From contig MKTX01000012.1 in the NCBI GenBank assembly GCA_001898465.1, positions 1 to 64,000 of the forward strand: a stretch of DNA of 64,000 bases, in the 5' to 3' direction. Numbering within the stretch: the first letter of the stretch is position 1; every line of letters starts with the position of its first letter. Below are positions 32,118-40,550 of this stretch, in pieces. The notes beneath the pieces are model-generated. The model saw only the letters and a list, made by a program, of their open reading frames with translations. It was not told the origin of the DNA and searched no databases. The DNA is from Sphingobacteriales bacterium 39-19 (GTDB lineage Bacteria; Bacteroidota; Bacteroidia; Chitinophagales; Chitinophagaceae). Both the position numbers and the translations under genes were made by a program.

Positions 32118-32143
32118 AGAGGAGCCCGGCTCCTCTTTTTTTA
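32118..32143 (+). terminator. Rho-independent terminator
   Basis: AGAGGAGC pairs perfectly with GCTCCTCT around CCG, then seven T. It ends the small barrel gene and touches the stop codon of convergent plsX. Confidence 0.85.
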
Positions 32144-33112
32144 TGAAGGTATGACTGGTTCGGCATTCCCGGGAGAAAAGCATTGTTTTATTTTTCCAGT
32201 AAGATCTGTGTTCAGCATATCGCATGCCGTAAGGATCATATTTTTAAAAGCAATGGCTGTGGAAATACCATGCCCGATAATTACCGGTTTGGCCACTCCC
32301 AATACCGGTACGCCGCCATAGGTTTCAAAATTGAAGCGGTTAAAATGCTCATCGTTTATATTTCTCCTGATCACCATATCGTAAACGCTTTCTGCCAGTT
32401 TTAAAACTACGTTACCGGTAAAGCCATCGCATACCATTACATCGGCTTTGTTAATTAAGAGGTCCCTGCCTTCTATATTCCCGATAAAATTTAGCTGGCC
32501 ATTGTTTTTTAATAAGGGATAAGTGGCCTGCATAAGTATATTTCCTTTTCCTTCTTCTGCGCCTAAATTTACGAGGCCTACCCGGGGGCTTTTAATTTTT
32601 AAGATATGCTCAGCAAATAATGATCCCAGTAAAGCAAACTGGTTTAAAAGTTCCGGTTTGCAATCGGCATTTAAACCTACATCCACCAAGAGGCCCAGGC
32701 TCCCGTCTTCCCGGGGCATATAGGCCCCAATGGAAGGCCGAATTACACCCTCAATAGTTTTTATGCTAAAAAGCGATCCTACCATCATGGCGCCGGTATT
32801 GCCGGCACTAATAAAGGCATCACATTTTCCCGATGCCAGTAAATGAAACCCGGTTGAAATAGACGATTGTGGTTTTTCTTTTAAGGCTTTTGTGGGATGC
32901 TCATGCATTTCAATAACCTGGGTAGTAGGTATAATGGAATAAGCAGACCCCGGTAAAGGGGAATGCTCCATTGCTGCTTTTAATTTAGCTTCATCTCCTA
33001 TTAAAAGGAGATGTACATCCGGCGTATGGTTTTGTAAAAATGCTAAAACACCTTTCACTGCTTCTAAGGGTGCAAAATCGCCACCCATCATGTCAATACC
33101 TATTGTCTTCAT
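32141..33112 (-). CDS. plsX: Phosphate acyltransferase PlsX
   Basis: This 323-residue enzyme makes acyl-phosphate from acyl-ACP for phospholipid synthesis. Signatures are IGIDMMGGDFAPLEAVKGV at the start, ISAGNTGAMMVGSLF, NLGAEEGKGN and VMVCDGFTGNVVLKLAES. It follows rpmF by 93 bp on the same strand, the widespread yceD-rpmF-plsX order. fabH, often next, is missing here. A strong hairpin with a T run lies between rpmF and plsX, so plsX may be expressed at a lower level or from its own promoter. Confidence 0.95.
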   Translation of the reverse strand: MKTIGIDMMGGDFAPLEAVKGVLAFLQNHTPDVHLLLIGDEAKLKAAMEHSPLPGSAYSIIPTTQVIEMHEHPTKALKEKPQSSISTGFHLLASGKCDAFISAGNTGAMMVGSLFSIKTIEGVIRPSIGAYMPREDGSLGLLVDVGLNADCKPELLNQFALLGSLFAEHILKIKSPRVGLVNLGAEEGKGNILMQATYPLLKNNGQLNFIGNIEGRDLLINKADVMVCDGFTGNVVLKLAESVYDMVIRRNINDEHFNRFNFETYGGVPVLGVAKPVIIGHGISTAIAFKNMILTACDMLNTDLTGKIKQCFSPGNAEPVIPS

Positions 33113-33132
33113 CCTCGATAATTACAATTAAA

Positions 33133-33178
33133 AATTCCAAAATCCGGATTGAAGTTACTCAATCCAAATTTTGGAATC
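33133..33178 (-). terminator. Long hairpin between rpmF and plsX (terminator or attenuator)
   Basis: On the minus strand, GATTCCAAAATTTGGATTGA pairs with TCAATCCGGATTTTGGAATT around GTAACT, with only a small internal mismatch, and is followed by TTTTAA. It can stop transcription after rpmF, with partial read-through into plsX. Confidence 0.7.
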
Positions 33179-33205
33179 AACTTTTTTGCAAAAAAACAAA
33201 TTCAA

Positions 33206-33400
33206 TTAAGCCTTAAGCGGTGCTTTTTCAGCAACCAGTTTGCCTTTATAATATAATTTTCCTTCACTTACATGAGCACGGTGACGCACATGCATTTCAC
33301 CTGTTGTAGCATCTTTGCTTAGCGTGTTGGCTACAGCTTTATAATGCGTTCTTCTTTTTGCACTACGTTGTTGACTATGGCGCCTTTTTGGATTTGGCAT
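33206..33400 (-). CDS. rpmF: Large ribosomal subunit protein bL32
   Basis: This 64-residue basic protein starts PNPKRRHSQQRSAKRRTHY, the bL32 signature, and ends LYYKGKLVAEKAPLKA. The Zn-binding cysteines found in some bL32 proteins are absent, as in other cysteine-free forms. It lies 23 bp after yceD and 93 bp before plsX on the minus strand. Confidence 0.97.
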   Translation of the reverse strand: MPNPKRRHSQQRSAKRRTHYKAVANTLSKDATTGEMHVRHRAHVSEGKLYYKGKLVAEKAPLKA

Positions 33401-33423
33401 GACTCTTTATTTTTTATTATTTT

Positions 33424-33966
33424 TTAATTTTCTTTAAACTTATCCAGGCCTTTCCAAAGGCTGTTGGCGTTGTTCTCCGAAGTTCTTTCTTCCATTTCTT
33501 TTAGTTTTTGCAGTACTTCCTGGTTACAGGTAGCATTTCCCTGTTCATCGGGGGCACACATGCGTTGCATGGGTACACTCAGTAATACAAATTCATACAC
33601 CAGGTCGCTGATGTGCAGGTGACTTTCCGTTCGGGATATATAAAGTATATCCGGATCTTCTTCCTGGTCATTCATTTCTTCGGGATTATCCACCATTTTT
33701 ACAACCATATTAAACTCATCCCAAAGGTCTAAATGCAAGGGATTGCCACAACGGTCGCAATTTACTTCGGTACTGCCACCCACCTCAAATTTTAATAGCA
33801 TGAAACCCGATTTTTTATCGAGTAACAATTTAATATGAGCCTGGGTATGGCTGAGATCTGTATTACCTTTTTCTGCAAAGAACTTATCATCGAGATCAAA
33901 ATTGAACTCATGAACACCGGGCTTCAATCCCACAAACGCAATGTCAAATTCCCTTCTATTGGCCAT
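33424..33966 (-). CDS. yceD: DUF177 / YceD family protein
   Basis: This 180-residue protein has the DUF177 layout. The CxxC..C core is present as VNCDRCGNPLHLDLWDEF (about residues 70-87), and a C-terminal MCAPDEQGNATCN completes a likely metal site. In bacteria and plastids this family is tied to 23S rRNA and L32 accumulation, which fits its position before rpmF. A TACCTTTG promoter element and a short hairpin leader precede the gene. Confidence 0.88.
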   Translation of the reverse strand: MANRREFDIAFVGLKPGVHEFNFDLDDKFFAEKGNTDLSHTQAHIKLLLDKKSGFMLLKFEVGGSTEVNCDRCGNPLHLDLWDEFNMVVKMVDNPEEMNDQEEDPDILYISRTESHLHISDLVYEFVLLSVPMQRMCAPDEQGNATCNQEVLQKLKEMEERTSENNANSLWKGLDKFKEN

Positions 33967-33996
33967 CGTGTTCCTTTTTAAAGGACGGCAAAGGTA
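33967..33996 (-). promoter_or_regulatory. Promoter and short hairpin leader of yceD-rpmF
   Basis: TACCTTTG (33989-33996, minus strand) matches TAnnTTTG. The 22-nt leader that follows contains TCCTT-TAAA-AAGGA, a 5-bp stem with the same TAAA loop as the rpsA leader, ending 6 nt before the ATG. Confidence 0.5.
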
Positions 33997-34078
33997 ATAT
34001 ATTTTTTGAAAAAAGGGATTGCAAACCTGTTTTATTAATTCAAAATTACAAATTATTGTTTTTCCTTAGTTTTAAAGA

Positions 34079-35170
34079 ATGAAAACGGAACGAAAGCAAA
34101 AGCTAACCCTTTGTATATTAGTGCTTTTATGTATTTGTATTCACCTCTTTGGTTATTTTCCTATGGCTGTGGAAAAGGGATATGCCAATGGATTTTATCC
34201 TGTTTTTTCAAGGCAATTGCGTTTTTTAACCGGCTGGCTGCCCTGGAGCCTGGGAGATGTGTTGTATGGATTATTAGCCATTTGGCTTGTTTGGAAAATA
34301 TTTCAATTTATAAATTGGATATATAAGAAGAAATGGAAAGGCTTACCTCTTGCATTTTATAAAGCAACTTTGCTGAAAGGATTGATGGTATTAGCCAGTA
34401 TTTATATTGTGTTTAATGTGTTTTGGGGTATTAATTACGATAGAATGGGAATACGATGGCAGTTGGGACTGCTCCCGCAAAAATATACCAAGGCTGATTT
34501 AATAGAGATAAATGACCTGCTACTTACTAAACTAAATAATAGCAAAGCCTACCTGGTAAGGGAACAAATTAAACTACCCGATGTGAAAGGCCTGGTACCC
34601 GATGTAAAAAAAGCCTACCGGGAAGCCAGTTACAAATTCCCATTTTTGAAATATCAAAATGCATCATTAAAACCGGGTTTATGGAGTATTTGGCAAAGCT
34701 ATACTGGCATTACGGGTTATTATAATCCATTTACCGGTGAGGCGCAGGTAAATAAAAAAATCCCTGCTTTTTTATTGCCTTATACCAGTTGTCATGAAGT
34801 AGCGCATCAATTGGGTTATGCTAAAGAAGATGAAGCTAATTTTGTGGGTTACCTCGCTGCCATGGCTTCCAAAGACACTTTATTTCATTACTCCGTTTAC
34901 TTTGATCTTTTTTTATATGCCAATCGGAATTTATACATGCTGGATTCTACGGCTGCTAAAACAATAAGTGAAAAACTGAATGATGGGGTAAGGGCAGATA
35001 TTATAACGATGCGTACATACCAACAGCAGTACCGAAGTTTTTTACAGCCTGTTATTATCTGGATTTACAACCAGTTTTTACTGGGGAACAGGCAGCCCCA
35101 GGGTATTTTAAGTTATGATGAAGTGGTGGGCTTTATTATAGCATATCATAAAAAGTTCAAGGTTATTTAA
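34079..35170 (+). CDS. DUF3810 family membrane protein with HExxH motif
   Basis: This 363-residue protein has three N-terminal hydrophobic segments (near residues 8-30, 55-75, 95-115) and a soluble C-terminal part. It carries SCHEVAHQLGYAKEDEANFVGYLA, an HExxH zinc motif with a downstream Glu, as expected for a gluzincin-like metalloprotease. DUF3810 is common in Bacteroidota and Firmicutes and uncharacterised. The HEVAH residues suggest a peptidase, but this is inference. Its stop overlaps that of convergent serine hydrolase by 8 bp. Confidence 0.8.
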   Translation: MKTERKQKLTLCILVLLCICIHLFGYFPMAVEKGYANGFYPVFSRQLRFLTGWLPWSLGDVLYGLLAIWLVWKIFQFINWIYKKKWKGLPLAFYKATLLKGLMVLASIYIVFNVFWGINYDRMGIRWQLGLLPQKYTKADLIEINDLLLTKLNNSKAYLVREQIKLPDVKGLVPDVKKAYREASYKFPFLKYQNASLKPGLWSIWQSYTGITGYYNPFTGEAQVNKKIPAFLLPYTSCHEVAHQLGYAKEDEANFVGYLAAMASKDTLFHYSVYFDLFLYANRNLYMLDSTAAKTISEKLNDGVRADIITMRTYQQQYRSFLQPVIIWIYNQFLLGNRQPQGILSYDEVVGFIIAYHKKFKVI

Positions 35171-36230
35171 AGGTAGCGGCTAATGTATCCCGGAAACGGG
35201 GAGATGATAAAACAGAAAGTTCAAAGCTATTCATCCAATTTTGCAGCATTTCATTTTCTACGGGTGAAAGGTCATTAAAGAAATAACTTAATTCTATACG
35301 ATCTCCATTTTTTAAAGTGGCATATAAAGTTTTGGTCAATACAAATAAAGTGCTGCCGCCCTTCATGCCCGCATGTTTCAACCATTGCCGGTTTGCCGGA
35401 TTTTCCATAATCGTTTCCAGGAGCTCGGCAATTACAGCATACGCCTCTTCGCTAAAATATTTACGGTTGTTTAATACATTGGCTATATGAACATATTCTT
35501 TGGTAGTAGAAGCGGGTAACCGGTCGGACCATTCTTTTTGCATAGCCAGACTTAAATCCTGCGGCCTGAAACTGGCTTTAAGAATGGTATCATATTTTAA
35601 GGCATTGTGCATATCATAAATATACCTGCAATATGCTTCTTCAGATAATTTCTTAATTCCTTTGATAATTTTTTCTTCCTTTATTTTTTTAGGATTTTGA
35701 TACATAAATAAGGAAGCAACCAAAGGGAATATAGCGGTATGTTTGCTTAGGCCCAGCAACTGGATATTATTTTTTACATTATCCATACCCAGCAGGTCCT
35801 GTAGGTACTCAGTATTGGCATTACTGCTAAACATCATCATACCCCGGGCTACATCAACCAGCGGAACACTGTCATTTTGTATGTTGCCTGATTTTTTTTC
35901 GTATTGCAACCATTGCAAGTGGGCGCCCCCATCGGTATTGGGGATGTAATATTTATCCAGTTCTTGTAAAGCTACTTTGTCGTTCACATTTACTATATGG
36001 CTTCCGGCTTGCTTGGCAAATTCAATGGCAATCATTATTTTAACCGTACTGGCCAGCGGCATCAGTTTATTTTCATTCAGCCTGGCTTTTACGGTATCAT
36101 TTTGAACGAGGTAAAGAGATGAACGGTTTTTATTGGCCTGTAAAAATTGAAAAAGAGAATCACTGCCTGGCTGTGCAAAAAGGGGAACACAATAAACCAT
36201 TAACATCATATAACTAAAGACATATTTCAT
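35163..36230 (-). CDS. Serine hydrolase, class A beta-lactamase-like
   Basis: This 355-residue exported protein has a signal peptide ending near LFAQ (residue 20). The penicillin-recognising fold motifs are SxxK in LASTVKIMIAI (about residue 62), SxN in FSSNANTEYL and a KTG-like KGG in AGMKGGSTLFVLT. The family includes class A beta-lactamases and related hydrolases. Without an obvious class A omega-loop Glu motif I cannot claim beta-lactamase activity. It is a single gene. Confidence 0.8.
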   Translation of the reverse strand: MKYVFSYMMLMVYCVPLFAQPGSDSLFQFLQANKNRSSLYLVQNDTVKARLNENKLMPLASTVKIMIAIEFAKQAGSHIVNVNDKVALQELDKYYIPNTDGGAHLQWLQYEKKSGNIQNDSVPLVDVARGMMMFSSNANTEYLQDLLGMDNVKNNIQLLGLSKHTAIFPLVASLFMYQNPKKIKEEKIIKGIKKLSEEAYCRYIYDMHNALKYDTILKASFRPQDLSLAMQKEWSDRLPASTTKEYVHIANVLNNRKYFSEEAYAVIAELLETIMENPANRQWLKHAGMKGGSTLFVLTKTLYATLKNGDRIELSYFFNDLSPVENEMLQNWMNSFELSVLSSPRFRDTLAATFK

Positions 36231-36249
36231 ACCATACCGGGTTTAATTT

Positions 36250-36786
36250 TTAAAAGGCATTTTTCCACATCATACTTTCTACCGGTTTATTGGGCTGCCC
36301 ACTGTATTTCGCATTTTTTTTCTGGTTGTATTTTACTTCTATTTCACCCTCTACCGGAAAATAAATGAGTTGTCCAATGGGCATTCCTTTATATACACGT
36401 ACCGGTTGCTTTACGGATATTTCAAGGGTCCAGTTGCCACAAAAGCCTACATCACCTTTGCCTGCAGTAGCATGTATATCAATGCCCAGCCGGCCTGTAG
36501 ATGATTTGCCTTCTAAAAAAGGAACATGTTCATGGGTTTCGGTGTACTCCATGGTAACGCCCAGGTAAAAATATTGAGGTTGTAATACAATGCCTTCGTC
36601 AGGAATTTCAAAATGCCGGATGGTATTGTGTTTTTTAGCGTCTAATTCTGCATCCACATACATAGCCAGGCAGGCGCCCAAATGAACATCATAACTATTA
36701 CTGCCCAGGCAATCCCGGTTATAGGGTGAAATTTTAATGGAGCCTTTTTCCATTTCCTGTAAAATTCTTTTGTCACTTAGTATCAT
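36250..36786 (-). CDS. dcd: dCTP deaminase
   Basis: This 178-residue enzyme converts dCTP to dUTP. The family start (MILSDKRILQEMEKGSIKI), LGSNSYDVHLG, EGKSSTGRLGIDIHATAG with the catalytic Glu region further on (WTLEISV), and PIGQLIYFPVEGE are all visible. It has the plain, not the bifunctional, length. It lies 20 bp before the serine hydrolase gene on the minus strand and is divergent from the phosphopantetheinyl transferase gene. Confidence 0.95.
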   Translation of the reverse strand: MILSDKRILQEMEKGSIKISPYNRDCLGSNSYDVHLGACLAMYVDAELDAKKHNTIRHFEIPDEGIVLQPQYFYLGVTMEYTETHEHVPFLEGKSSTGRLGIDIHATAGKGDVGFCGNWTLEISVKQPVRVYKGMPIGQLIYFPVEGEIEVKYNQKKNAKYSGQPNKPVESMMWKNAF

Positions 36787-36857
36787 GTATCAAGTGTTTG
36801 TTTGTTAATTTGTAAAATTATAAGTTTCATTTTTCATTTCTGTTTTTATTCGTAATT

Positions 36858-37481
36858 ATGCCACTGGTTTATCAACAAAATATCAACGAAAGCGCCGGTC
36901 TTGGTGTATGGCATATTACCGAAGATGAGTCTTTCTTCCTGCATAAGGTATCTTTACTTACTCCTGTAAGCCATGCCCACAAAAGGCTGCAGCATTTGGC
37001 TGGCAGGTATTTGCTGAAAGAGTTATTTCCGCAGTTCCCAACAGAACATATTTTAATTGCCGATAGCCGTAAGCCTTATCTGGCTGATGAGTTATACCAT
37101 TTTTCCCTTTCCCATTGTGGTGATTATGCTGCTGCCATTATAAGCCGGTCGCAGCGGGTGGGCATTGATATTGAATTGCCTCAAAAGAAAGTAGAGGCCT
37201 TAAGTGTTAAATTTTTAAGTTCCACCGAAGCAGCGCTTATCCAGTTATTGCCTGCCAATCCCATTCAAAACCTTACCGCTGCATGGAGTATTAAAGAGGC
37301 ATTGTTTAAATGGTACGGGCATGGAGCATTGGATTTTAAGAAGCACATGCATATTTTAAAAGTATCTTATACGCAAGATTTTTTTACAGCGGAATGTGCC
37401 ATTTTAAAAGGCGAAAAAACAGAACTAACTGTAACAGGTACTATAATTGAAGATAATTTATTAACCTGGGTAGTACAATGA
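36858..37481 (+). CDS. 4'-phosphopantetheinyl transferase superfamily protein
   Basis: This 207-residue Sfp-type enzyme transfers phosphopantetheine from CoA to a carrier protein. The two signatures are VGIDIELPQKK (metal-binding Asp, about residues 99-109) and AAWSIKEALFKWYGHG (about residues 137-152). No polyketide or peptide synthetase gene lies nearby, so it may serve the housekeeping acyl carrier protein. It stands alone. Confidence 0.88.
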   Translation: MPLVYQQNINESAGLGVWHITEDESFFLHKVSLLTPVSHAHKRLQHLAGRYLLKELFPQFPTEHILIADSRKPYLADELYHFSLSHCGDYAAAIISRSQRVGIDIELPQKKVEALSVKFLSSTEAALIQLLPANPIQNLTAAWSIKEALFKWYGHGALDFKKHMHILKVSYTQDFFTAECAILKGEKTELTVTGTIIEDNLLTWVVQ

Positions 37482-37502
37482 TTTTAGTTACAGGAAATCA
37501 GG

Positions 37503-38702
37503 CTATTCCTCTTCCAGTAAGTTGTTGGTTTCATTTTCTAATTGCATGTTAATTGTTTCCAGTCCTGCAATCCCTTCTACGGAACCTGAAATGTGCAAAG
37601 AATTTTGTATGATTAATTCTAATTGTTTTTCCTTTTTCTTCCAGTTCTTTTCATAATCTTCTCTTTCTTTTTGCAACATATTGCGCAGTTGCTTAAACCC
37701 ATCCCGCATGGCGTTCCAGTTCAGGGTAAACTCGGCACTGGTGAGATAATTGTATAACGCCACCATTTTATCACCTTTATTTTCCTGGTTTTTTTTAGTT
37801 TCACTTATTTTAATAATGGCATTCCGTAATACAATGCTCAGGCTTTTCACTTCAGAAAAACTGCAAATATAGATTCCGTTTTTTTCACCAAATTGTGTCA
37901 TATCTTTTGGCATTGCCCGTGTTACCAATACCGCAATATCTGCTCTTTGGCTCAGCATATCCCTTTTTAATTTCTCCAGCCAGTCCATACCAAAATGTTC
38001 GGTACGCTTGCTTTCATAAATAATGCTGCCACAAACCTGGCCCTGGTTATTCCGCACTGTTTGTATACAGTCTGCTCCTTTTACTCCTTTACCTACTTCG
38101 GTAATCAAGTCAAATGGAAAGTTGTTTTTTAGTAAGTCTTCCAATGCCTGTTCCTGAACTTCGCCCTGCAGTTGCATAGAACCCTGTTCATGTTTGCGCT
38201 TCATTTCATCGGCTAGTTTTTTTTGATCTTCCAGTTGCTTTTCCAGTTCTCTTATTTTAAGTGCATGTTCCGTATCCCGTAAAGCGTTTTTTTCAATTTC
38301 CTGTTTTCTTATTTGTTCAGTAAGCAGGTTTCGTTCTTCTTGTAATTTCTTTTGCAACTCTATTTCCAGTTCGGCCTCTTTAAGTTTTAATGCTTGTGCC
38401 TGTTTATAAAATTCTACTTCTTTTTCCCTGGCTTGTTTTAACCTGGTTTCATTGTCTGCATTTTGGGTTTGCAGCAATTTCAGTTGTGCTTCAAAATCGC
38501 CCGCTATATTTTTACGCAGGGTAGCTTCCATGTTTTCACGAAGGCGTTTTTTTTCAACTTCCATTTTTTCAATATACTCTTCATCTTTTTTGGTGCGCCA
38601 TTCATTCATCTTATTTCGCAATTCTTTTTCTACTTCATCTCGTATGGCATCACCGGGTTCAAAAAGATGGCCACATTTAGGGCATTTAATTTCCTGGGGC
38701 AT
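37503..38702 (-). CDS. DUF2130 family protein with N-terminal zinc ribbon and long coiled coil
   Basis: This 399-residue protein begins with a one-CxxC zinc-ribbon-like motif (IKCPKCGHLFEPGDAI), followed by about 170 residues of charged coiled coil. A C-terminal DUF2130 domain follows, with GADCIQTV, GSIIYESKRTEHFG and a D...ExK pattern like that of PD-(D/E)xK nucleases. The function is unknown. A role on DNA is plausible but unproven. I chose the ATG at 38702 since the zinc ribbon follows at once; the longer frame reads into the divergent glycosyltransferase promoter. Confidence 0.8.
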   Translation of the reverse strand: MPQEIKCPKCGHLFEPGDAIRDEVEKELRNKMNEWRTKKDEEYIEKMEVEKKRLRENMEATLRKNIAGDFEAQLKLLQTQNADNETRLKQAREKEVEFYKQAQALKLKEAELEIELQKKLQEERNLLTEQIRKQEIEKNALRDTEHALKIRELEKQLEDQKKLADEMKRKHEQGSMQLQGEVQEQALEDLLKNNFPFDLITEVGKGVKGADCIQTVRNNQGQVCGSIIYESKRTEHFGMDWLEKLKRDMLSQRADIAVLVTRAMPKDMTQFGEKNGIYICSFSEVKSLSIVLRNAIIKISETKKNQENKGDKMVALYNYLTSAEFTLNWNAMRDGFKQLRNMLQKEREDYEKNWKKKEKQLELIIQNSLHISGSVEGIAGLETINMQLENETNNLLEEE

Positions 38703-38837
38703 TTCAAGTGTTTTTTTTACAAGATAATAAATTGAATTGGTAATACAGGCGAAGTTGAGCCAGCTTAAAAGCAAATTTACTACCGGGCCCCGGAAACTTA
38801 TTTTATCAATTATATTTGTGCATAATTCCATTCATAT

Positions 38838-39899
38838 ATGCCAGTTTCACAAGTTCGTATTGCAGCCGGTGATCTTTTTCCCGAAGTTTCTATTGTGATC
38901 CTGAACTGGAATGGTAAATTATTTCTTCAGCAATTTTTGCCCTCCGTATTGAACAGTTCCTATCCCCGAAAACGTATAATCATTGCTGATAATGGGTCAA
39001 CCGATGATTCTGTTGCATTTTTAAAACTTCATTTTCCTTCAGTAGAAATTCTGGAAAGCCCGGTAAATGAAGGTTATGCAAAAGGATACAATACAGCCCT
39101 GAAGCAAATACAAAGCGATTATTATGTTTTATTGAATAGCGATATAGAAGTAACCCCCGGCTGGATAGAGTCCATCATTTCGCTGATGCAAATGAATACA
39201 AAAATCGCCGCCTGCCAGCCCAAAATATTATCCTATACTTCAAAAGATAGTTTTGAATATGCCGGTGCAAGCGGCGGATGGATTGACAGCCTGGGATATC
39301 CTTTTGCCCGGGGACGGGTATTTGATACTTGTGAAAAAGATACGGGGCAATATGACGATGCCCGGCCTTGTTTTTGGGCAAGTGGCGCAGCCTTATTTAT
39401 CAGGCCGGATTGTTTTTTTTCGGTGGGTGGTTTTGATGAATATTTTTTTGCACACCAGGAAGAAATTGACTTATGCTGGAGATTGCAAAGGGCAGGATAT
39501 TGCATTTATGTACAACCAGCCTCTACTGTATACCATGTAGGGGGTGGCACATTGCCTAAAGAAAATAAATTGAAAACCTATCTCAACTTTAGAAATAACC
39601 TGGTAATGCTTTGTAAAAACTACCCGGTTACCCAAAAAGGATGGAAAATTTTCATACGCCTTGTACTGGATGGGGTATCTGCCATCAAATTTTTGGCCGA
39701 TGGCCATAGCAATGGTTTTTTTGCCGTTCTAAAAGCACACAGGCATTTTTTTTATTGGCTGTTTTTTAAAAAGAAATCAAAAAATAAGCCCGGCAGGCAG
39801 CAACCGGATAAAGCAGTAAAATACAATGGGCTTATTGTATGGGACTATTTTATTGCAAAGAAGAGAACCTTTTCTGAAATTACGGCATCCAAAAAATGA
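38838..39899 (+). CDS. Family 2 glycosyltransferase
   Basis: This 353-residue GT2 enzyme has an N-terminal GT-A fold starting VSIVILNWNGKLFLQQFLPS. The nucleotide-sugar Asp is in IADNGSTDDSVAFL, the DxD-like pair in LNSDIEVTPGW and an ExxLCWR acceptor motif in EEIDLCWRLQRAGY. It resembles rhamnosyl-type transferases. The C-terminus has a hydrophobic then basic stretch (FFYWLFFKKKSKNK) that may touch the membrane. No other polysaccharide genes lie nearby. Confidence 0.88.
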   Translation: MPVSQVRIAAGDLFPEVSIVILNWNGKLFLQQFLPSVLNSSYPRKRIIIADNGSTDDSVAFLKLHFPSVEILESPVNEGYAKGYNTALKQIQSDYYVLLNSDIEVTPGWIESIISLMQMNTKIAACQPKILSYTSKDSFEYAGASGGWIDSLGYPFARGRVFDTCEKDTGQYDDARPCFWASGAALFIRPDCFFSVGGFDEYFFAHQEEIDLCWRLQRAGYCIYVQPASTVYHVGGGTLPKENKLKTYLNFRNNLVMLCKNYPVTQKGWKIFIRLVLDGVSAIKFLADGHSNGFFAVLKAHRHFFYWLFFKKKSKNKPGRQQPDKAVKYNGLIVWDYFIAKKRTFSEITASKK

Positions 39900-39944
39900 T
39901 TATTTGAAGTGCAAACCTTATTTTTGCTTTGAAAATATACTGCA

Positions 39945-40154
39945 ATGGAAAAAGAAAAAGAGTTTATAGATAATTCTCATAAAGATCTTGCACACAATTG
40001 GGTTTCTACTTCAAGGTTTATTTGGCTTTGCCAGATTTTTTTATTTTTAGCACTCGTATTAGGCGGTTGTTATAATTTATATACCCATCGTTACAAAGGT
40101 CATCCGCAAGTGGAAGTTCCCGATAACACATTATATAATCCAAAATATAAATAA
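39945..40154 (+). CDS. Small single-helix membrane protein
   Basis: This 69-residue protein has a polar N-terminus (MEKEKEFIDNSHKDLAHNWV), one hydrophobic helix (about residues 25-45) and a polar C-terminus. I recognise no family. It starts 45 bp after the glycosyltransferase gene and may share its transcript. Confidence 0.55.
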   Translation: MEKEKEFIDNSHKDLAHNWVSTSRFIWLCQIFLFLALVLGGCYNLYTHRYKGHPQVEVPDNTLYNPKYK

Positions 40155-40307
40155 AAATTTTGGAATTCAGAATCAACCCTTATTTTTGCAGTCCTTAAAA
40201 AAAGGAACGTTCTTTTAAGGTGTTCAAGAAGCAACTCATGATATTATTTTTTTCATGAGGAAATACAAAACATGGAAAATGTTTACTTGCTTCTATTAGT
40301 TCTTAAT

Positions 40308-40380
<73 letters not shown>

Positions 40381-40387
40381 CATTATT

Positions 40388-40413
40388 TCCCGACCTGGTT
40401 CGGGATTTTTTTT
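40388..40413 (+). terminator. Terminator between tRNA-Gly and tRNA-Leu
   Basis: TCCCG pairs with CGGGA around ACCTGGTT, then a run of eight T. Despite it, tRNA-Leu follows at 40427 and may have its own transcript. Confidence 0.75.
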
Positions 40414-40426
40414 CAAACTAAGTGTC

Positions 40427-40512
40427 ACTCGGGTGGTGGAACTGGTAGACACGCAGGACTTAAAATCCTGTTCGCAGCAATGCGAGTGTGGGTTCAATTC
40501 CCATCCCGAGTA
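40427..40512 (+). tRNA. tRNA-Leu (TAA)
   Basis: This class II tRNA has acceptor ACTCGGG/CCCGAGT, anticodon stem CAGGA/TCCTG and loop CTTAAAA, giving anticodon TAA. A long variable arm and the T arm TGGGTTCAATTCCCA follow. No CCA is encoded. Confidence 0.95.
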
Positions 40513-40517
40513 CGGGC

Positions 40518-40550
40518 AAAAGGTTATCGATTATTCCGATAACCTTTTTT
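40518..40550 (+). terminator. Terminator after tRNA-Leu (TAA)
   Basis: AAAAGGTTATCG pairs perfectly with CGATAACCTTTT around ATTATTC, then T. It also borders the stop of the convergent SRAP gene. Confidence 0.85.

Noticed and set aside
35163-36230. Beta-lactamase resistance gene
   Set aside because: The SxxK, SxN and K-G-G motifs show only the fold; no class A omega-loop motif was clear, so resistance is not claimed.
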